Assembly (NCBI GenBank): GCA_035690905.1 | Contig: DASSKA010000159.1 | Coordinates: forward strand, 1-5,073 | From: DASSKA01 sp035690905 | GTDB taxonomy: Bacteria; Actinomycetota; Actinomycetes; Propionibacteriales; Nocardioidaceae | Length of the DNA stretch: 5,073 nucleotides | Direction of reading: 5' to 3' | Shown here: positions 1 through 3,999 of the stretch, one piece after another | How positions within the stretch are numbered: the first letter of the stretch is position 1 | Layout: every line of letters starts with the position of its first letter | The notes under the pieces: generated by a model | The model's database searches: none | What the model was told of the DNA's origin: nothing | What the model saw: only the letters and a program-made list of their open reading frames with translations | Translations under genes and position numbers: made by a program

Positions 1-268
1 GGCCCTGGTAGCTGCCGATCTCGATCTTGCGGCGAATATCGGCCTGCACCTCGCGGCGGAGGTCACCCTCGATCTTGAAGTTCGCTTCGATCGCGTCCCG
101 GAGCTTGATCAGCTCCTCATCGCCCAGCTCGTGGACCCGCATGTTGGGGTCGACCCCGGTCGAGGCCAGGACCTGCTGGGCACTGGTACGGCCAATGCCG
201 TAGATGTAGGTGAGTGCGACCTCGATGCGCTTGTCGCGCGGGAGGTCGACACCGACGAGGCGTGCCAT
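1..268 (-). CDS. rpsM: 30S ribosomal protein S13, N-terminal part (3' end outside window)
   Basis: S13 sits in the head of the small ribosomal subunit and contacts the 50S subunit and P-site tRNA. The first 89 codons are visible, beginning MARLVGVDLPRDKRIEVALT, followed by YIYGIGRTSAQQVL at residues 21-34. This is the family's conserved N-terminal region with the helix-turn-turn-helix start. The later part (HELGDEELIKLRDAI, then a basic stretch with LRREVQADIRRKIEIG) also fits. The basic C-terminal tail, which in full-length S13 (about 120-125 residues) contacts tRNA, lies beyond position 1. The ATG at 268-266 is chosen because MARL is the usual S13 start and a strong Shine-Dalgarno, GGAAGGAA (284-277), lies 8 nt upstream. 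It follows rpmJ after a 171-nt structured gap, and rpsM normally opens the alpha operon (rpsK, rpsD, rpoA). Product identity is secure; its regulation here is unknown. Confidence 0.98.
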   Translation of the reverse strand, partial: MARLVGVDLPRDKRIEVALTYIYGIGRTSAQQVLASTGVDPNMRVHELGDEELIKLRDAIEANFKIEGDLRREVQADIRRKIEIGSYQG

Positions 269-341
269 GTGTGGCGTTCCTTCCATTCGTTGGAGGTGTC
301 GGTTCGTGCCGCGTCCCCGCCCGCCTCTCTCGAGAGCAGGG

Positions 342-361
342 CCCCGGCCTCCAGTCCGGGG
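342..361 (-). repeat. Inverted repeat, 6-bp stem, 8-nt loop carrying GGAGG
   Basis: CCCCGG (361-356 in mRNA sense) pairs with CCGGGG (347-342) around the loop ACTGGAGG. The loop displays a Shine-Dalgarno-like GGAGG, but no ATG or GTG follows at a usable distance, so it is not an obvious translation start. The stem is short and GC-rich and could be chance. Confidence 0.35.
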
Positions 362-365
362 GCGA

Positions 366-387
366 CATCCGTCGTGGCAGACGGATG
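366..387 (-). repeat. Perfect 8-bp inverted repeat in the rpsM leader
   Basis: CATCCGTC (mRNA sense, 387-380) pairs perfectly with GACGGATG (373-366) around the 6-nt loop TGCCAC. Unlike most hairpins in this window it includes four A-T pairs and is not a simple G/C run, so it is less easily explained by base composition. It lies about 100 nt before the rpsM start. A ribosomal-protein binding site is one possible role, by analogy with S4 control of the alpha operon in Escherichia coli, but nothing in the sequence shows the same structure. Confidence 0.45.
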
Positions 388-439
388 AGCGGTCACGAAG
401 TGGTGTTCAGTTGTCGCGTCTGCCTGCCCGTGACCGGGC

Positions 440-553
440 TCAGCCCTGACGCTGCTTGTGGCGAGGGTTGTCGCAGATGACCATGACGCGGCCGTGGCGA
501 CGGATCACCTTGCACTTGTCACAGATCGGCTTGACGCTCGGGTTGACCTTCAT
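440..553 (-). CDS. rpmJ: 50S ribosomal protein L36, zinc-binding (C+) form
   Basis: L36 is the smallest large-subunit protein and stabilises 23S rRNA folding. The 37-residue product begins MKVNPSVKPICDKCKVIRRH and ends NPRHKQRQG, exactly the family's usual length. The zinc ribbon is intact: Cys11 and Cys14 (CDKC), Cys27 and His32, the ligand set of the zinc-dependent form. The ATG at 553-551 gives the canonical MKV start. The Shine-Dalgarno is modest (GAGAG, 564-560, 6 nt spacing). The stop is TGA, followed directly by a small hairpin. It lies 39 nt after infA, the usual infA-rpmJ pairing, and is probably co-transcribed with it. Actinobacteria often carry a second, zinc-independent L36 elsewhere, which cannot be judged from this window. 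Confidence 0.98.
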   Translation of the reverse strand: MKVNPSVKPICDKCKVIRRHGRVMVICDNPRHKQRQG

Positions 554-576
554 AGCTGGCTCTCTTGTTCGGCTGT

Positions 577-591
577 CACCGCGACGCGGTG
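577..591 (-). repeat. Small hairpin between infA and rpmJ
   Basis: In mRNA sense CACCGC (591-586) pairs with GCGGTG (582-577) around the triloop GTC, starting one base after the infA TAA stop. No T-run follows, and rpmJ begins 23 nt later, so this is unlikely to be a full terminator. It may only limit read-through or stabilise the upstream message. Confidence 0.35.
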
Positions 592-592
592 G

Positions 593-814
593 TTACTTGT
601 ACCGGTAGACGATCCGGCCGCGGGTCAGGTCGTACGGCGAAAGCTCGACGACGACCCGGTCCTGCGGGAGGATGCGGATGTAGTGCTGACGCATCTTGCC
701 GCTGATGTGGGCGAGGACCTTGTGACCGTTGCTCAGCTCTACCCGGAACATCGCGTTCGGGAGTGCCTCGACAACCGTTCCCTCGATCTCGATCACGCCT
801 TCTTTCTTCGGCAT
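593..814 (-). CDS. infA: Translation initiation factor IF-1
   Basis: IF-1 binds the 30S A site and works with IF-2 and IF-3 to assemble the initiation complex. The 73-residue product is one OB-fold (S1-like) domain and is full length for actinobacteria. It starts MPKKEGVIEIEGTVVEALPN; the strongly conserved core NAMFRVELSNGHKVLAHISG spans about residues 20-39, followed by KMRQHYIRILPQDRVVVELS and the C-terminal YDLTRGRIVYRYK. The ATG at 814-812 gives the normal MPKK start. A GGAGG (821-817) lies only 2 nt upstream, unusually close. The stop is TAA, the only non-TGA stop among genes whose end is visible. Infernal spacing is typical: a 341-nt gap separates it from map upstream and holds a likely promoter, so infA and rpmJ probably have their own transcript as well as read-through from map. 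Confidence 0.98.
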   Translation of the reverse strand: MPKKEGVIEIEGTVVEALPNAMFRVELSNGHKVLAHISGKMRQHYIRILPQDRVVVELSPYDLTRGRIVYRYK

Positions 815-816
815 GT

Positions 817-821
817 CCTCC
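817..821 (-). promoter_or_regulatory. infA Shine-Dalgarno with very short spacing
   Basis: In mRNA sense the sequence is GCGGAGGACATG. The full GGAGG core ends only 2 nt before the ATG, where 5-9 nt is usual. The next in-frame start candidates do not improve protein agreement, since MPKK is the conserved IF-1 beginning, so the start is kept and the spacing is noted as odd. Confidence 0.6.
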
Positions 822-873
822 GCAATCTGTTGGTGGCTCGTCTACCGTGGTGCTGCGTCCGACGCGATGCGCC

Positions 874-987
874 TCACGCAGTGGCCCGGGAACCGCCTCG
901 GAGCTCCACCTGTCGGCGGGGTCCGAGTGGACCTCGCGAGCCCGCCGAGGCACCCCTCCCGGGCAGGGCACGAAGACACGACATCAT
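874..987 (-). CDS. Possible 37-codon upstream ORF in the infA leader (unproven)
   Basis: This ORF opens with tandem ATG codons (987-985 and 984-982), preceded at 5 nt by GGAG (996-993), which is a better-spaced ribosome site than that of infA itself. The predicted peptide starts MMSCLRALPGRGASAG and is rich in Gly, Arg, Ser and Ala; it ends at TGA (876-874), 59 nt before the infA ATG. I recognise no domain, signal peptide or run of a single regulatory amino acid. Third codon positions are clearly less G/C-biased than in neighbouring genes, and the coding stretch overlaps the strongest leader hairpin, both of which argue against a conserved protein. If translated, it would most likely act through its translation, as a leader peptide. 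Confidence 0.2.
   Translation of the reverse strand: MMSCLRALPGRGASAGSRGPLGPRRQVELRGGSRATA
913..948 (-). repeat. 8-bp inverted repeat with nested hairpin in the infA leader
   Basis: In mRNA sense TCGGCGGG (948-941) pairs perfectly with CCCGCCGA (920-913). Inside it a 4-bp stem, GTCC/GGAC (932-929 with 924-921, loop ACTC), stacks on the 3' side, and the palindrome CTCGCGAG (940-933) fills the 5' side. The 5' arm can instead pair elsewhere: CCTCG with CGAGG nearby, or GCCTCGG (951-945) with CCGAGGC (901-895). Confidence 0.4.
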
Positions 988-1033
988 CGGTTCTCCGGTG
1001 CGCAGCCGGGCAGCCGCAGGGCACCACGAAACA

Positions 1034-1048
1034 GGCCCACGTTGGGCC
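1034..1048 (-). repeat. Hairpin at the predicted 5' end of the infA transcript
   Basis: In mRNA sense GGCCCA (1048-1043) pairs with TGGGCC (1039-1034) around the loop ACG. It begins 9 nt downstream of the -10 hexamer, so it would be at or near the transcript 5' end, where a stem can protect mRNA from decay. The position depends on the predicted promoter being real. Confidence 0.35.
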
Positions 1049-1056
1049 AAGCCCCA

Positions 1057-1062
1057 AGTCTA
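1057..1062 (-). promoter_or_regulatory. Likely infA promoter, -10 element TAGACT
   Basis: TAGACT matches the TAnnnT form preferred by actinobacterial housekeeping sigma factors, and it stands in a gap otherwise almost free of A/T-rich hexamers. The -35 region is weak: TTTCCG at 19 nt or TTCCGC at 18 nt spacing. It lies about 95 nt after the map stop and would drive infA-rpmJ and possibly rpsM. The predicted start is around 1052-1048. Confidence 0.55.
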
Positions 1063-1155
1063 CGCCGAAGGACCGCCCGAGCGGAAATCGGCCGCGGTCG
1101 CCCCCGGCCGGCAGGCCATCCGACCGGCTGACGCGCATGGTGCTGCTGCCCAGCC
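1063..1155 (-). other. map downstream region with GC-rich inverted repeat
   Basis: Between the map stop and the infA promoter, CGGTCG (1126-1121, mRNA sense) can pair with CGACCG (1100-1095), enclosing a smaller GGCC/GGCC hairpin (1117-1114 with 1109-1106). It is a possible weak terminator or read-through modulator, but the stem is interrupted and followed by GCGGCCGATTTCC rather than a T-run. I see no gene here. Confidence 0.3.
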
Positions 1156-1971
1156 TCAGGGACCGCCGAAGGGGGCGCCGAGCTCGGTGAGCTTCGCCTT
1201 GCCGCCGTCGATCGCGGTGAGCACCCACGGACCGTCTGGCGTGAGCGTGAACGTGTTCTCGAAGTGGGCGGCCAGCGACCCGTCGTCGGACTTGACCGTC
1301 CAGTCGTCGTCGAGCACGTGCGTGTTGTGGTCGCCGAGCACGATCATCGGCTCGACGGCCAGCGCCAGCCCGCGCACCAGCTTCGGCCCCTTCCCAGCGC
1401 GTCCGTAGTTGGGGACGCTGGGCGGCTGGTGCATCTCGGTGCCGATGCCGTGGCCGACGTAGTCCTCGACGATGCCGTAGTCGCCCTGGCTGCGCACATA
1501 GTGCTCCACGGCGTGCGAGATGTCGGTGACCCGGCCACCGAGCCGGGCCGCGGCGATCCCCCGCCACATCGCCTCCTCGGTGACCCGCATCAGCTCGGTC
1601 GCCGCCGTTGGGACGTCGCCGACCGCCACGGTGATGGCGGCGTCGCCGTGCCAGCCGTCGAGGATCGCGCCGCAGTCGATGGAGACCACGTCACCGTCGG
1701 CGATCACCCGTTCACCCGGGATGCCGTGCACCACCTCGTCGTTGACCGAGACGCAGATCGAGGCCGGGAACCCGTGGTAGCCCTTGAACGACGGGACCGC
1801 GCCGTTGGCGCGGATGTTCTCCTCCGCCACCGCGTCCAGGTCGGCGGTGGTCATGCCTGCACGGACCGAGGCGCGCAGCAGCTCGAGGGTCTCGCCCACG
1901 ACAAGCCCGGCGGCCCGCATCTTGTCGACCTGCTCGGGCGTCTTGATCTCGATGCCGCGTTCGCGGAACAC
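1156..1971 (-). CDS. map: Methionine aminopeptidase, type I
   Basis: This cytoplasmic metalloenzyme removes the initiator methionine from nascent proteins after deformylation when the second residue is small. The 271-residue product has the whole pita-bread fold. Metal ligands are all present: Asp99 (SIDCG), Asp110 (WHGDAA), His174 (GHGIG), Glu207 (VEPM) and Glu238 (FENT). The catalytic histidines His82 (VVHGIP) and His181 (EMHQPP) also match. The segment around Glu238 reads HFENT where many family members have WEHT or YEHT; the ligand itself is kept. The GTG at 1971-1969 is the best start: the stop of adk is 7 nt upstream, and GAGG overlapping that stop gives 5-nt spacing, so adk and map are probably translationally coupled. 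There is no long N-terminal zinc-binding extension. Family assignment is secure; the exact start is likely. Confidence 0.97.
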   Translation of the reverse strand: MFRERGIEIKTPEQVDKMRAAGLVVGETLELLRASVRAGMTTADLDAVAEENIRANGAVPSFKGYHGFPASICVSVNDEVVHGIPGERVIADGDVVSIDCGAILDGWHGDAAITVAVGDVPTAATELMRVTEEAMWRGIAAARLGGRVTDISHAVEHYVRSQGDYGIVEDYVGHGIGTEMHQPPSVPNYGRAGKGPKLVRGLALAVEPMIVLGDHNTHVLDDDWTVKSDDGSLAAHFENTFTLTPDGPWVLTAIDGGKAKLTELGAPFGGP

Positions 1972-1978
1972 GAGCGCC

Positions 1979-2563
1979 TCAGCCGGCCGCGGCGTCCGAG
2001 GTCGACTCCAGCGCGGCGAACACCCGCGCGGTCACCTCGTCCACCTCGCCCATGCCGTCCACCTCGACGAGCATCCCCCGGCCGGCGTAGGTGTCCAGGA
2101 GCGGGGCGGTCTGCTCGGCGTACACCTCCTGGCGCCGCCGGATGACGTCCTCGGTGTCGTCGTCGCGACCCTCGATGCGGGCCCGCTGCACCAGCCGCTG
2201 GACGAGCTCCTCCGGCTCGACGCGGAGCACCACGACGGCCTCCAGCGTCTCGCCCAGGTCGGCCAGCATGGAGTCCAGCTGGTTGACCTGGTCGACCGTC
2301 CGCGGGTAGCCGTCGAGCAGGAAGCCGCGCAGCGCATCCTCTTCTGCGAGCCGGTCACGGACCATCGCGTTGGTGACCTCGTCCGGGACGTACTCCCCGG
2401 CGTCCATGTACTGCTTCGCGGTCCGCCCGAGCTCGGTCTGGGCGGAGACGTTGGCCCGGAAGATGTCTCCGGTCGAGATGGCTGGGATCGACAGCCGCCC
2501 GGCGATCACCTTCGCCTGCGTGCCCTTGCCCGCCCCCGGTGGGCCCATCAGCACGATTCTCAT
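1979..2563 (-). CDS. adk: Adenylate kinase (short-lid form)
   Basis: Adk catalyses ATP + AMP = 2 ADP in the cytoplasm and keeps adenylate pools balanced. The 194-residue protein shows the P-loop GPPGAGKGT (7-15, Lys13), the AMP-site motif STGDIFR (30-36, Arg36), the signature DGYPRT (84-89, Arg88) with Gln92, and the basic lid segment ARIEGRDDDTEDVIRRR (about 128-144). The lid is the short type, without the zinc-binding cysteines of long-lid enzymes, as usual in actinobacteria; length also fits. The ATG at 2563-2561 lies one base after the secY TGA (TGACATG), and no good Shine-Dalgarno is present: the nearest purine run, AAGGG, is about 16 nt upstream. Translation therefore probably depends on ribosomes finishing secY. 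The C-terminal tail (ALESTSDAAAG) is a low-complexity extension of little apparent function. Confidence 0.98.
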   Translation of the reverse strand: MRIVLMGPPGAGKGTQAKVIAGRLSIPAISTGDIFRANVSAQTELGRTAKQYMDAGEYVPDEVTNAMVRDRLAEEDALRGFLLDGYPRTVDQVNQLDSMLADLGETLEAVVVLRVEPEELVQRLVQRARIEGRDDDTEDVIRRRQEVYAEQTAPLLDTYAGRGMLVEVDGMGEVDEVTARVFAALESTSDAAAG

Positions 2564-2564
2564 G

Positions 2565-3863
2565 TCAGCGAAGGAACCCTTCGTAGTTGCGTTGCTGGAG
2601 CTGGCTCTCGATCTGCTTCACGGTGTCGAGGGCGACACCGACCATGATCAGGATCGAGGTGCCCCCGAAGGGGAAGTTCTGGTTCGCTCCGACGAGCTTG
2701 AAGGCGATCAGCGGGATCAGCGAGATGATGCCCAGGTAGAGCGAGCCCGGGAAGGTGATCCGGGACAGCACGTAGTTGAGGTACTCCTGCGTCGGCCGGC
2801 CGGCCCGGATGCCCGGGATGAACCCGCCGTACTTCTTCATGTTGTCCGCGACCTCTTCGGGGTTGAAGGTGATCGCCACGTAGAAGTAGGTGAAGAAGAT
2901 GATCAGCAGGAAGTACGCCAGCATGTAGACCGGGTGGCTGCCGGTCACGAAGTAGGTGGAGATGAACCGCGCGAAGGCAGAGTTGCCCCCCGAGAACCGG
3001 GTGGCCATCGCCGGCAGGTAGAGCAAGCTGGAGGCGAAGATCACCGGGATCACGCCGGCCTGGTTGACCTTGAGCGGGATGTACGTCGACGAGCCGCCGA
3101 ACATCTTGCGCCCGACCATCCGGCGGGCGTACTGGACCGGGATCCGGCGCTGGGCCTGCTCGATGAAGACCACTGCGGCCACCAGGATCAGCCCGATCAC
3201 GATGACCAGCCCGAAGACCCACCAGCTGTTCTGGGAGACCTTCACCGCCCACAGCGAGCCGGGGAAGGTGGCCACCACCTGGACGAAGATCAGGATCGAC
3301 ATCCCGTTCCCGATACCCCGGTCGGTGATCAGCTCGCCGAGCCACATGATGATCACGGTGCCGGCCGTCATCGTGACCACCATCAGCATCATGGTCCACA
3401 AGCTCGACTCGTTGTAGAGCAGTGGTTTGTTGCAGCCCTGGAGCAGGTTCCCGCTGCGGGCCAGCGCCGTGATGCCGGTCGCCTGCAGGATCGCGAGGGC
3501 GAGGGTGAGGTAGCGGGTGTACTGGGTGATCTTGGTCTGGCCGGCCTGACCCTCGTTCTTGAGGTTCTCCAGCCGCGGGATGACCACCACCAGCAGCTGC
3601 AGGATGATGCTCGCGGTGATGTAGGGCATGATCCCCAGCGCGAACACCGTCAGCTGCAGCAGCGCCCCGCCGGAGAACAGGTTGATCAGCCCGTAGAGGC
3701 CCTGGTTCTTGGTGGCCTGGAAGCAGGCCTGCACGTTGGTGACGTTGACGCCCGGGGTGGGGATCTGCGAGCCGAGCCGGAAGACCACGATGACCAGCAG
3801 CACGAACAGCAACTTGCGTCGCAGGTCCGGGGTCCGGAACGCGTTCGCGTAAGCGCCTAGCAC
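2565..3863 (-). CDS. secY: Protein translocase subunit SecY
   Basis: SecY is the channel of the SecYEG translocon in the cytoplasmic membrane, passing unfolded proteins outward with SecA and inserting membrane proteins. The 432-residue product has ten predicted membrane helices, roughly 18-34, 73-94, 115-136, 155-175, 184-200, 213-235, 270-287, 311-331, 371-391 and 398-413. The plug region is LINLFSGGALLQ (59-70). Conserved landmarks include LGELITDRGIGNGMS (175-189), the cytoplasmic loop RRIPVQYARRMVG (239-251), KVNQAGVIPVIFASS (265-279) and the SecA-contact loop GGFIPGIRAGRP (346-357, Arg353), ending NYEGFLR. The GTG at 3863 is chosen over the longer in-frame GTG at 3881: it gives an N terminus MLGAYANAFRTPDLRRK that lines up with actinobacterial SecY and has AGAGGA at 5 nt, whereas the upstream GTG has no ribosome site. 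A structured 136-nt gap with a candidate promoter precedes it. Confidence 0.97.
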   Translation of the reverse strand: MLGAYANAFRTPDLRRKLLFVLLVIVVFRLGSQIPTPGVNVTNVQACFQATKNQGLYGLINLFSGGALLQLTVFALGIMPYITASIILQLLVVVIPRLENLKNEGQAGQTKITQYTRYLTLALAILQATGITALARSGNLLQGCNKPLLYNESSLWTMMLMVVTMTAGTVIIMWLGELITDRGIGNGMSILIFVQVVATFPGSLWAVKVSQNSWWVFGLVIVIGLILVAAVVFIEQAQRRIPVQYARRMVGRKMFGGSSTYIPLKVNQAGVIPVIFASSLLYLPAMATRFSGGNSAFARFISTYFVTGSHPVYMLAYFLLIIFFTYFYVAITFNPEEVADNMKKYGGFIPGIRAGRPTQEYLNYVLSRITFPGSLYLGIISLIPLIAFKLVGANQNFPFGGTSILIMVGVALDTVKQIESQLQQRNYEGFLR

Positions 3864-3868
3864 CTGGG

Positions 3869-3874
3869 TCCTCT
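3869..3874 (-). promoter_or_regulatory. secY Shine-Dalgarno, deciding the start at 3863
   Basis: AGAGGA (3874-3869) is followed by CCCAG and GTG, a 5-nt spacing. In the longer six-codon-extended reading, this same sequence would be codons 3-5 of the protein. That and the absence of a purine run before 3881 favour the GTG at 3863 as the start. Confidence 0.8.
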
Positions 3875-3885
3875 TTCTCACGTGC

Positions 3886-3911
3886 GGGTCGGGCCGTATC
3901 GGCCGCGACCC
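3886..3911 (-). repeat. 11-bp hairpin just upstream of the secY ribosome site
   Basis: In mRNA sense GGGTCG-C-GGCCG (3911-3900) pairs with CGGCCCGACCC (3896-3886) around the triloop ATA, with a single bulged C at 3905. It ends 11 nt before the secY Shine-Dalgarno. If the candidate promoter at 3924-3916 is used, the transcript would begin almost exactly at this stem, a common arrangement for a stabilising 5' hairpin. Confidence 0.55.
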
Positions 3912-3915
3912 CGGA

Positions 3916-3924
3916 AGCCTAACA
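3916..3924 (-). promoter_or_regulatory. Candidate extended -10 promoter for secY-adk-map
   Basis: TGT-TAGGCT (mRNA sense, 3924-3916) combines an extended TGn with a TAnnnT hexamer. The expected start, about 7 nt further on, falls in the G-run at 3911-3909, the first bases of the next hairpin. The -35 region overlaps the preceding hairpin and is poor (GGTTCG at 17 nt spacing), which an extended -10 can tolerate. It lies in the only sizeable gap between rplO and map. A match this short can arise by chance. Confidence 0.4.
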
Positions 3925-3975
3925 GGGGCCCGGCCGGACGAACCGCGGCTGTCGCGGCCCGACCGGCCGGGCCCC
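3925..3975 (-). terminator. Strong hairpin after rplO, possible terminator or attenuator
   Basis: A perfect 13-bp inverted repeat, GGGGCCCGGCCGG (3975-3963, mRNA sense) with CCGGCCGGGCCCC (3937-3925), starts 24 nt after the rplO stop. Two more pairs continue past one mismatch, and the loop contains a further 5-bp stem (CCGCG/CGCGG, 3957-3953 with 3947-3943). The sequence after it is TGTTAGGCTT, T-rich for this genome but not a true T-run; many actinobacterial terminators lack one. It could stop part of the transcripts from the upstream ribosomal-protein genes, lowering secY output, or act as a processing or stability element. Confidence 0.5.
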
Positions 3976-3999
3976 GGCCGTGTCTGGTGGCAGCCCGGC

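Larger units (their letters stand above)
269..439 (-). promoter_or_regulatory. rpmJ-rpsM intergenic region with tandem inverted repeats
   Basis: This 171-nt gap is long for neighbouring ribosomal-protein genes. In the mRNA sense it holds, in order: a 5-bp hairpin with a 4-nt loop immediately after the rpmJ stop (439-426, GCCCG/CGGGC); a perfect 8-bp hairpin (387-366); a 6-bp hairpin with GGAGG in its loop (361-342); a 10-bp palindrome CTCTCGAGAG (336-327); and the rpsM Shine-Dalgarno. No convincing -10/-35 pair was seen, and no hairpin is followed by a T-run, so a terminator is not evident. The region is probably an untranslated leader of the alpha-operon genes, and a role in feedback control or mRNA processing is only inference. 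Short ORFs crossing it are overlapping-frame shadows. Confidence 0.4.
815..1050 (-). promoter_or_regulatory. Predicted long structured 5' leader of infA
   Basis: If transcription starts about 7 nt downstream of the TAGACT element, near position 1050, infA has an untranslated leader of about 235 nt. In mRNA order it holds a 6-bp hairpin at its 5' end (1048-1034), a repeated GTGCCCTGC (1024-1016 and 971-963), a possible short ORF (987-874), an 8-bp stem (948-913) with competing pairings, and a palindrome GGAGCTCC (907-900). No match to a riboswitch class was recognised. Whether the leader regulates IF-1 synthesis is inference. Confidence 0.4.

Noticed and set aside
963..1024. Repeated GTGCCCTGC (mRNA sense) at 1024-1016 and 971-963 as a possible regulator-binding direct repeat
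   Set aside because: Only nine bases and G/C-rich, with flanks that diverge after a few bases; noted in the leader description but not enough to call a site.
1095..1126. Intrinsic terminator after map
   Set aside because: The stem is interrupted and no T-run follows; kept only as a weak inverted repeat.
842..1138. Minus-strand frame of 98 codons from an ATG at 1138 spanning the whole map-infA gap
   Set aside because: No Shine-Dalgarno (AGCAGCACC precedes it), it contains the probable infA promoter, and its product has no recognisable features. The longer version reaching 1567 is an out-of-frame shadow of map.
458..1408. 316-codon plus-strand open frame crossing rpmJ, infA, the leader and map
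   Set aside because: It runs opposite three certain genes and a gap, has no family resemblance and no credible ribosome site. High-GC sequence produces such frames routinely.
1264..2647. Long plus-strand frames opposite map and adk
   Set aside because: Antisense shadows of two proteins with intact catalytic motifs; sequences are His/Asp/Arg-rich low complexity.
2370..3860. 496-codon plus-strand open frame opposite secY
   Set aside because: It is exactly antisense to a certain secY and its product is a low-complexity Asp/His/Glu/Arg/Gln-rich string, the expected mirror of G/C-biased third positions. No ribosome site or recognisable domain.
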